Source of the DNA: Pseudomonas sp.
GTDB taxonomy: Bacteria; Pseudomonadota; Gammaproteobacteria; Pseudomonadales; Pseudomonadaceae
Direction of reading: 5' to 3'
NCBI RefSeq assembly: GCF_002796985.1
Contig: NZ_PEKX01000020.1
Location: 1-64,000 of the forward strand
DNA length: 64,000 nucleotides
Each line of letters opens with the position of its first letter. Within the stretch, counting starts at the first letter, position 1. Below, one piece after another: positions 25,307 through 31,644 of this stretch. Position numbers and translations under genes: made by a program. Under the pieces are notes generated by a model. That model was not told the DNA's origin. It saw only the letters and a program-made list of their open reading frames with translations, and made no database searches.

Positions 25307-26021
25307 AATCGACAACGTGCACAAAGCCTACGGCGATCTGGAAGTGGTCAAGGGCGTGAGCCTGACCGTGAAGAAAGGCGAAGTGGTCTCGATCATCGGC
25401 GGCTCGGGTTCGGGCAAGTCCACCCTGCTGATGTGCATCAACGGTCTGGAGCCGATCCAGCGCGGCAAGATCCGCGTCGACGGCATCGAGGTGCATTCCA
25501 AGACCACCGACCTGAACAAGCTGCGGCAGAAGATCGGCATCGTCTTCCAGCAGTGGAACGCCTTCCCGCACCTCACCGTGCTGGAGAACGTCATGCTCGC
25601 CCCACGCAAGGTGCTCGGCCTGTCCAAGGACGCCGCCGAGGCGATGGCGGTGAAGCAGCTCAAGCACGTGGGCCTGGGCGACAAGCTCAAGGTGTTCCCG
25701 CAGAAGCTCTCCGGCGGGCAGCAGCAGCGCATGGCGATTGCCCGCGCGCTGGCCATGTCGCCGGACTACATGCTGTTCGACGAAGCCACCTCGGCGCTCG
25801 ACCCGCAACTGGTGGGCGAGGTGCTCGACACCATGCGACTGCTCGCCGAAGAGGGCATGACCATGGTCCTGGTGACCCACGAAATCCGCTTCGCCCGTGA
25901 CGTGTCCGACCGCGTGGCGTTCTTCCGCGAAGGGCTGGTGCACGAGATCGGCACGCCCGACCAGGTGATCGGCAACCCGCAGCGGGCGGAGACGGCGGAG
26001 TTCCTGAGGTCGGTGAACTGA
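25299..26021 (+). CDS. amino-acid ABC transporter ATP-binding protein
   Basis: A 240-residue ATPase of the GlnQ/HisP type. Walker A is GGSGSGKST (near residues 35-43), the signature is LSGGQQQRMAIARAL, Walker B is YMLFDEATSALDP, and the switch histidine is in VLVTHEI. The start at 25299 (MIEIDNVHKAYG) follows AGGA at 25293-25296. It overlaps the second permease. A pair of palindromic repeats separates it from the next gene of the operon. Confidence 0.95.
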   Translation: MIEIDNVHKAYGDLEVVKGVSLTVKKGEVVSIIGGSGSGKSTLLMCINGLEPIQRGKIRVDGIEVHSKTTDLNKLRQKIGIVFQQWNAFPHLTVLENVMLAPRKVLGLSKDAAEAMAVKQLKHVGLGDKLKVFPQKLSGGQQQRMAIARALAMSPDYMLFDEATSALDPQLVGEVLDTMRLLAEEGMTMVLVTHEIRFARDVSDRVAFFREGLVHEIGTPDQVIGNPQRAETAEFLRSVN

Positions 26022-26027
26022 TAAGAG

Positions 26028-26146
26028 CCCCTCACCCTAGCCCTCTCCCGCAAGCGGGAGAGGGGACCGTTCGGTGAAGGATGAAACCACAGCGTCAGCC
26101 GGCACGACCTGCCCCCTCTCCCTCTGGGAGAGGGCTGGGGTGAGGG
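26028..26146. repeat. palindromic repeats of the CCCTCTCCCGCAAGCGGGAG family
   Basis: Two units (26028-26068 and 26108-26146), each bounded by CCCTCACCC/GGGTGAGGG-type ends around a CCCTCTCCC...GGGAGAGGG stem. They sit between the ATPase and racemase-family genes in one apparent operon. Confidence 0.8.
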
Positions 26147-26177
26147 AAGGCCGGCGGCACGGAACCAGGAGACAGCA

Positions 26178-27209
26178 ATGCGTTCAAGCAAGATCATCCA
26201 CGTGGTCAGCTGCCATGCCGAAGGCGAGGTCGGCGACGTCATCGTCGGCGGCGTCGCCCCGCCGCCGGGCGATACCGTGTGGGCGCAGTCGCGCTTCATC
26301 GCCAGCGACAACACGCTGCGCAACTTCGTCCTCAACGAACCGCGCGGCGGCGTGTTCCGCCATGTCAACCTGCTGGTGCCGCCGAAGGACCCGCGCGCGC
26401 AGATGGGCTGGATCATCATGGAGCCGGCCGACGTGCCGCCCATGTCCGGCTCCAACTCGCTGTGCGTCAGCACCGTGCTGCTCGACAGCGGCATCCTGCC
26501 GATGCAGGAACCGCAGACCCGCCTGACGCTGGAAGCCCCCGGCGGGCTGATCGAAGTGCTGGCCGACTGCAAGGACGGCAAGGTGCAGCGCGTGGAAGTG
26601 CGCAACCTGCCCTCCTTTGCCGACCAGCTCGACGCCTGGATCGAAGTGGAAGGCCTGGGCTCGCTGCAGGTGGATACCGCCTACGGCGGCGACAGCTTCG
26701 TGCTGGCCGACGCCCACGCGCTGGGCTTCACCCTGCACGCCTCGGAGGCCGCCGAGCTGGTCGCCACGGGTATGAAGATCACCCAGGCGGCGAACCAGCA
26801 GCTGGGCTTCAAGCACCCGGAAAACCACGACTGGGCGCACATCTCCTTCTGCCAGCTGACCGCTCCGGTGGAACGCGTCGACGGCGTGCTGCACGGCCGC
26901 AACGCGGTGGTCATCCGCCCCGGCAAGATCGACCGCTCGCCCTGCGGCACCGGCTGCTCGGCGCGCATGGCGGTGCTGCATGCCAAGGGCCAGCTGAAGG
27001 ACGGCGAGCGCTTCGTCGGCCATTCGATCATCGATTCCAAGTTCCACTGCCGCATCGACGGCCTCACCAGCGTCGGCGGCAAACCGGCGATCCACCCGTG
27101 CATCTCCGGTCGTGCCTGGATCACCGGCACCCACCAGCACCTGCTCGACCCGAGCGATCCATGGCCCGAAGGCTACCGGCTCTCGGACACCTGGCCGAAC
27201 GGCTACTGA
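26178..27209 (+). CDS. proline racemase superfamily enzyme with Ser/Cys catalytic pair
   Basis: A 343-residue paralogue of LhpA. In the first active-site position the usual cysteine is replaced by Ser90 (PMSGSNSLC), while the second is retained as Cys256 (SPCGTGCSARM). In this superfamily Cys/Cys enzymes are racemases or epimerases, Cys/Thr enzymes are trans-3-hydroxy-L-proline dehydratases, and Ser/Cys members have been reported as hydroxyproline epimerases. An epimerase acting on a hydroxyproline is therefore likely, but its isomer preference is not visible. AGGAGA at 26167-26172 supports the start. It follows the transporter genes and precedes the deaminase gene, so it shares their regulation or has the downstream operator between. 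Confidence 0.75.
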   Translation: MRSSKIIHVVSCHAEGEVGDVIVGGVAPPPGDTVWAQSRFIASDNTLRNFVLNEPRGGVFRHVNLLVPPKDPRAQMGWIIMEPADVPPMSGSNSLCVSTVLLDSGILPMQEPQTRLTLEAPGGLIEVLADCKDGKVQRVEVRNLPSFADQLDAWIEVEGLGSLQVDTAYGGDSFVLADAHALGFTLHASEAAELVATGMKITQAANQQLGFKHPENHDWAHISFCQLTAPVERVDGVLHGRNAVVIRPGKIDRSPCGTGCSARMAVLHAKGQLKDGERFVGHSIIDSKFHCRIDGLTSVGGKPAIHPCISGRAWITGTHQHLLDPSDPWPEGYRLSDTWPNGY

Positions 27210-27282
27210 TTTCCCCCTTTCCACCCTGATTCGCCGCGTAGCGGCACCCGACGACGAAATGCTGCGGGATTTCCTTCAGACG

Positions 27283-27296
27283 TTTCGTATACGAAA
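27283..27296. promoter_or_regulatory. GntR-type operator in front of the deaminase gene
   Basis: TTTCGTATACGAAA is a perfect 14-base palindrome 20 bases before the deaminase ATG. It has the same TCGTATACGA core as the site at 21322-21337. TATACG within it could serve as a -10. Confidence 0.65.
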
Positions 27297-27316
27297 TACG
27301 ACAATTGGAGACAAAC

Positions 27317-28234
27317 ATGAGCAAGAAGGTCAATTGGAGTGGCGTGTTCCCCGCGGTGACCACTCAATTCAACGACGATTACTCGGTCAACCTGGAAGCC
27401 ACCCACAAGGTGATTTCCAACCTGGTACGCGACGGCGTCTCGGGCCTGGTGGTGTGCGGCAGCGTGGGCGAGAACACCTCGCTGTCGATCGAGGAGAAGA
27501 TGGCCGTCACCGAAGTCGCCAAGGATGCCTCCAACGGCCGCGTGCCGGTGATCTGCGGCATCGCCGAGTTCACCAGCCATGGCGCCTCCCAGGTGGCCAA
27601 GGCGGTGCAGAAGGTCGGCGTCGACGGCATCATGGTGATGCCGGCGCTGGTCTACTCCTCCAAGCCCCACGAGACCGCCGCGCACTTCCGCAGCGTGGCC
27701 ACCAGCACCGACCTGCCGGTGATGGTTTACAACAACCCGCCGATCTACAAGAACGACGTCACCCCGGACATCCTCATCTCCCTGGCCGACTGCGAGAACA
27801 TCGTCTGCTTCAAGGACAGCTCCGGCGACACCCGCCGCTTCATCGACGTGCGCAATGAAGTGGGCAACCGCTTCATCCTCTTCGCCGGCCTCGACGATGT
27901 GGTGCTGGAGAGCATCGCAGTGGGCGCCGAAGGCTGGATTTCCGGCATGTCCAACGTCTTCCCGCAGGAAGGCGAAACCATCTTCCGCCTGTGCAAGGCC
28001 GGCCGCTTCGAGGAAGCCATGCCGATCTACGAATGGCTGATGCCGATCCTCCACCTCGACGCCCGCCCGGACCTGGTGCAGTGCATCAAGCTCTGCGAAG
28101 AGATCGCCGGCCGCGGCACCGCGCTTACCCGTCCGCCGCGCCTGGCGCTGCAAGGGGCTGACCGCGAGCATGTGCAGACCATCATGGCCAAGGCGCTGGC
28201 GAACCGGCCGAAACTGCCGGATGTGGGGCTCTGA
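27317..28234 (+). CDS. 1-pyrroline-4-hydroxy-2-carboxylate deaminase (DapA family)
   Basis: A 305-residue class I aldolase-fold protein. The Schiff-base lysine is in VCFKDSSGDTRR and the catalytic tyrosine is in VMVYNNPP; VCGSVGENTSLS is the equivalent of the pyruvate-binding loop. DapA itself is excluded by context. Next to D-hydroxyproline dehydrogenase and a semialdehyde dehydrogenase gene, it should convert 1-pyrroline-4-hydroxy-2-carboxylate to 2-oxoglutarate semialdehyde and ammonia. The ATG at 27317 has TTGGAG at 27305-27310. Its own operator (27283-27296) suggests an internal promoter under GntR control. Confidence 0.88.
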   Translation: MSKKVNWSGVFPAVTTQFNDDYSVNLEATHKVISNLVRDGVSGLVVCGSVGENTSLSIEEKMAVTEVAKDASNGRVPVICGIAEFTSHGASQVAKAVQKVGVDGIMVMPALVYSSKPHETAAHFRSVATSTDLPVMVYNNPPIYKNDVTPDILISLADCENIVCFKDSSGDTRRFIDVRNEVGNRFILFAGLDDVVLESIAVGAEGWISGMSNVFPQEGETIFRLCKAGRFEEAMPIYEWLMPILHLDARPDLVQCIKLCEEIAGRGTALTRPPRLALQGADREHVQTIMAKALANRPKLPDVGL

Positions 28235-28261
28235 GTCGAGTTGTATCGAGTGCCTGGGGCA

Positions 28262-28310
28262 ACCCTCTCCCCCGCCCTCTCCCTGAAGGGAGAGGGTTAG
28301 GGAGAGGGGC
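28262..28310. repeat. palindromic repeat of the CCCTCTCCC family
   Basis: CCCTCTCCC...AGGGAGAGGG arms lie between the deaminase and semialdehyde dehydrogenase genes. It is related to the units at 26028-26146 and 47957-47989. Confidence 0.75.
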
Positions 28311-28355
28311 TCTCGCCCCCGCACAAATCCCACCGGAGACGACGGAACCCATCCC

Positions 28356-29933
28356 ATGACCGCCCAGAACTTCATCGCCGGCCGCCGCGTCGGCACCGGC
28401 AGCATCCGCCTGCAGAGCCTCGACGCCAGCACCGGCGAAGCCCTGCCGCGCGACTTCCTCCAGGCCACCGAAACCGAAGTCGACGCCGCCGCCCGCGCCG
28501 CCGAAGCCGCCTTCCCGGCCTACAACGCACTGTCGCCGGAACGCCGCGCACAGTTCCTCGACGCCATCGCCAGCGAACTCGAAAGCCTCGGCGACGACTT
28601 CATCGCCACCGTCTGCCGCGAGACCGCGCTGCCCGCCGCGCGCATCCAGGGCGAGCGTGGCCGCACCGCTAATCAGATGCGCCTGTTCGCCAAGGTCCTG
28701 CGCCGTGGCGACTTCCTCGGCGCGCGTATCGACCGCGCCCTACCCGAGCGCCAGCCGCTGCCACGCCCGGACCTGCGCCAGTACCGCACCGGCGTCGGCC
28801 CAGTGGCCGTGTTCGGCGCCAGCAACTTCCCGCTGGCCTTCTCCACCGCCGGTGGCGATACCGCCGCCGCGCTGGCTGCCGGCTGCCCGGTGGTGGTGAA
28901 GGCCCACAGCGGCCACATGGCCACCGCCGAATACGTCGGCGAGGCCATCACCCGCGCCGCCGAGGCCACCGGCATGCCGGCCGGCGTGTTCAACATGATC
29001 TACGGCGCCGGCGTCGGCGAGCCGCTGGTCAAGCACCCGGCGATCCAGGCGGTTGGTTTCACCGGCTCGCTCAAGGGCGGCCGCGCGCTGTGTGACCTGG
29101 CCGCCGCGCGCCCGCAGCCGATCCCGGTGTTCGCCGAGATGAGCAGCATCAACCCGGTTCTCGTGCTGCCCGCCGCGCTGCAGGCACGCGGCGAGAAGAT
29201 CGCCCGCGAGCTGGCGGACTCGGTGGTACAAGGCTGCGGCCAGTTCTGCACCAACCCCGGCCTGGTGATCGGCATTGCCTCGCCGGCGTTCAGCCTGTTC
29301 GTCGCCAGCCTGATCAGCGAAATCGGCCAGCGCCCGGCGCAGACCATGCTCAACGCCGGCACCTTGAGGAGCTACGAGAAGGGCATCGCCCGCCTGCTCA
29401 GCCACCCTGCCGTGCGCCACCTTGCCGGCCAGCCGCAGGAGGGCAAACAGGCACTGCCGCAGCTGTTCCAGGCCAAGGCCGAGCTGCTGGTGAAGGGTGA
29501 GGAATTGCTGCAGGAAGAAGTCTTCGGCCCGACCACCATCGTCGTCGAAGTGGCCGATGAAGCCGAACTGCGCCGCGCGCTGGACGGCCTGCACGGCCAG
29601 CTCAGCGCCACGCTGATCGCCGAGCCAGAGGACCTGTCGCGCTTCGCGGCGCTGGTACCGATACTGGAACGCAAGGCCGGGCGCCTGCTGATCAACGGCT
29701 ACCCGACCGGCGTGGAAGTCTGCGACGCGATGGTCCACGGTGGCCCGTATCCAGCGACCTCCGACGCGCGCGGCACCTCGGTGGGCAGCCTGGCCATCGA
29801 CCGCTTCCTGCGCCCGGTGTGCTACCAGAACTACCCCGACGCGCTGCTGCCCGACGCGCTGAAGGACGCCAACCCGCTGGGCATCGCGCGGTTGGTGGAT
29901 GGCGAGACGACGCGGGATTCCGTCTCCCGCTGA
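28356..29933 (+). CDS. 2-oxoglutarate semialdehyde dehydrogenase (aldehyde dehydrogenase, KGSADH)
   Basis: A 525-residue aldehyde dehydrogenase of the longer KGSADH group. Landmarks are GPVAVFGASNFPLAFSTAGGD, GFTGSLKGGRAL, the glutamate in FAEMSSINPV and the nucleophile in VQGCGQFCTNPGLV. It oxidises 2-oxoglutarate semialdehyde to 2-oxoglutarate, completing 4-hydroxyproline degradation into the TCA cycle. It follows the deaminase gene in the same direction and ends in a strong terminator (29984-30011), so it closes the operon. Confidence 0.9.
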   Translation: MTAQNFIAGRRVGTGSIRLQSLDASTGEALPRDFLQATETEVDAAARAAEAAFPAYNALSPERRAQFLDAIASELESLGDDFIATVCRETALPAARIQGERGRTANQMRLFAKVLRRGDFLGARIDRALPERQPLPRPDLRQYRTGVGPVAVFGASNFPLAFSTAGGDTAAALAAGCPVVVKAHSGHMATAEYVGEAITRAAEATGMPAGVFNMIYGAGVGEPLVKHPAIQAVGFTGSLKGGRALCDLAAARPQPIPVFAEMSSINPVLVLPAALQARGEKIARELADSVVQGCGQFCTNPGLVIGIASPAFSLFVASLISEIGQRPAQTMLNAGTLRSYEKGIARLLSHPAVRHLAGQPQEGKQALPQLFQAKAELLVKGEELLQEEVFGPTTIVVEVADEAELRRALDGLHGQLSATLIAEPEDLSRFAALVPILERKAGRLLINGYPTGVEVCDAMVHGGPYPATSDARGTSVGSLAIDRFLRPVCYQNYPDALLPDALKDANPLGIARLVDGETTRDSVSR

Positions 29934-29983
29934 GGGTTCGTCGACGCGGGAGTGAACTGTCGGCCAGTCCCGCGCCGATGCTC

Positions 29984-30011
29984 AGCCCCGGCCTTGCGCC
30001 GGGGCTTTTTT
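29984..30011 (+). terminator. rho-independent terminator of the hydroxyproline operon
   Basis: AGCCCCGGC (29984-29992) pairs perfectly with GCCGGGGCT (29998-30006), followed by a T-run. Confidence 0.9.
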
Positions 30012-30030
30012 ATGCACAGCGTTTGCTCTT

Positions 30031-30162
30031 CGTAGGGCGCATAACGCGCCAGCGTCATCCGCCGAGCCGTGCTCTTCGTAGGAGCGAGCTTGCTCGCGAA
30101 CCAACCTCCGCTGCGAGGGCAGGGTTCGCGAGCAATAACGATGGCGTCCTCCTCGCTCCTAC
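30031..30162. repeat. two palindromic repeats of different families, one interrupted
   Basis: A GTAGGGCGCATAACGC-family unit (30031-30066) is followed by a REPIN (30078-30162). The REPIN's right arm has about 16 extra bases after GCGAGCA, so it can no longer pair fully. Confidence 0.75.
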
Positions 30163-30174
30163 AAGAAGGCAGCG

Positions 30175-31179
30175 CTACTCCAGCAACTTGCGCAAATCGG
30201 CATACAGCGAATCGCTGATCTCCACACCCTCTGCCAGGCTGCGTTTACGCGCCGCGAAACGCCGCTGGGACGGCAACCGCGCGCCCATGTCGACGATGGA
30301 CTCGAACAGTTTCTCCGCCCGCGCCAGGTGCTGCGGAGCGTCCGCACCGAGGAAGCGTGCAGGATCGAAGGCGATCAGCAACTCGCCATGGTACGGCGAG
30401 GACTTGGTCCCCTCATCGAACACCGAGGCTTCAGCGCTGGTCAGGTCACCGATCAAAGGCCCGGCGATCAGCTCGACCATGGTCGCCAGCGCCGAGCCCT
30501 TGTGCCCGCCAAAGGTCAGCATGGCGCCATCGAGCACGGCGCTGGGGTCAGTACTCGGGTTGCCCTGGGCATCGATGCCCCAACCCAGCGGAATCGCCTT
30601 GCCCTCGCGCTCATGCAACTGGATTTCCCCGCGCGCCACCACCGTGGTGGCGAAGTCGAACACATAGGGATCGTTGTCCCCACGCGGCCAGCCGAAAGCA
30701 ATGGGGTTGGTGCCGAACAACGGCCGCGTCCCGCCCGCTGGCGCCACATAGGCCTGGGCCGGGGTGACCGCCAGCGCGACCAGGCCCTGGGCGGTGATCC
30801 GCTCGATCTCCACCCACAGGGCCGAGAAGTGCACGCAATGGTTGATCGCCAACGCAGCCAGGCCCTGGCTGCACGTTTTCTCCACCAGTTTCGGCAGGCC
30901 GAGGTCAAAAGCGCATTGCGAGAAGCCGCCCTTCGCGTCCACGCGCACCAGCGCCGGAGCTGGTTCCGACAATTCCGGCACAGCATCGGGCACCACTTTG
31001 CCGGCACGCACCGTATGGATGCAGCCGAGCAGCCGCCACACGCCATGGGACGTGCAGCCATCGCGCTCGCCGGCCAGCACGGTATCGGTCACCGCCTGCA
31101 CATGGGGCTCGCTGAAGCCGTTGTGGCGCAGGATCGCCACCGACAGTTCGCGCAATTCATCCAGAGTCAGTTGGGTCAC
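30175..31179 (-). CDS. lhpD: 1-pyrroline-2-carboxylate reductase (Ldh2/malate-lactate dehydrogenase family)
   Basis: A 334-residue NAD(P)H-dependent reductase of the Ldh2 family. Typical features are HGVWRLLGCIHTVRAGKV near residue 40, the NHCVHFSALW histidine region, PLFGTNPIAFGWPR and TFGGHKGSALATMVE. Homologues reduce 1-pyrroline-2-carboxylate, the product of the AcnX dehydratase, to L-proline; some also act on the piperideine analogue. The start is a GTG at 31179, supported by AAGGAG about eight bases upstream. It faces the rest of the locus and is transcribed separately. Confidence 0.85.
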   Translation of the reverse strand: MTQLTLDELRELSVAILRHNGFSEPHVQAVTDTVLAGERDGCTSHGVWRLLGCIHTVRAGKVVPDAVPELSEPAPALVRVDAKGGFSQCAFDLGLPKLVEKTCSQGLAALAINHCVHFSALWVEIERITAQGLVALAVTPAQAYVAPAGGTRPLFGTNPIAFGWPRGDNDPYVFDFATTVVARGEIQLHEREGKAIPLGWGIDAQGNPSTDPSAVLDGAMLTFGGHKGSALATMVELIAGPLIGDLTSAEASVFDEGTKSSPYHGELLIAFDPARFLGADAPQHLARAEKLFESIVDMGARLPSQRRFAARKRSLAEGVEISDSLYADLRKLLE

Positions 31180-31257
31180 AGGTCACTCCTTGGCAGGCAG
31201 ATCAGGAAAAGCATCGGGCGCAGCAGCAGCGCATCCCCCAGGCTCCCACTACTTTGA

Positions 31258-31644
31258 CGCTTCGTGACGGTCGCGGCTTGCTTGCGATCCGCCTGGTCGA
31301 CGACGAAATCGGCATAGCCAAAGAAATATCCTGAAACATTCCCTCTTCACATCTGGCTCAGCCAGAACTGAACAACACCAAAACCACAGAGTTCAATCCG
31401 AAAAAAGACCGCCACAACAAGTAAAAGCTCACCCTCATATATCTAATTTTCCCACAGCAAAGTTCCAAGCCACCCCAAACTTTCCCGCCAAAAATAACAA
31501 CTCTTTCAACATCTCCAGAATCATCTTTTCCGCACGCCGGCAGGACCACTGCAAGTCCAGTCCACCCCTTAGCATTGACGCAAACAAAAAGGCCAACAGG
31601 CCTGTTTCAACTCCCGTTCCCAAAATTATTTCGAGCGTATAGAT
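31258..31644. other. AT-rich leader region upstream of the repeat protein
   Basis: This gap is far richer in A and T than its surroundings: 35 of 60 bases in 31381-31440 are A or T. No credible gene was found; the short minus-strand frames there have no homology-like content or ribosome site. A TATAGAT near 31638 lies too close to the ATG at 31645 to serve as its promoter. Such regions in Pseudomonas are often silenced by MvaT-type H-NS proteins; this is only a suggestion. Confidence 0.5.

Noticed and set aside
31358..31623. Two short minus-strand frames in the AT-rich leader
   Set aside because: About 62 codons each, overlapping, without ribosome sites or homology-like content; the hairpin at 31590-31603 that could end a minus-strand transcript has only a five-base stem.
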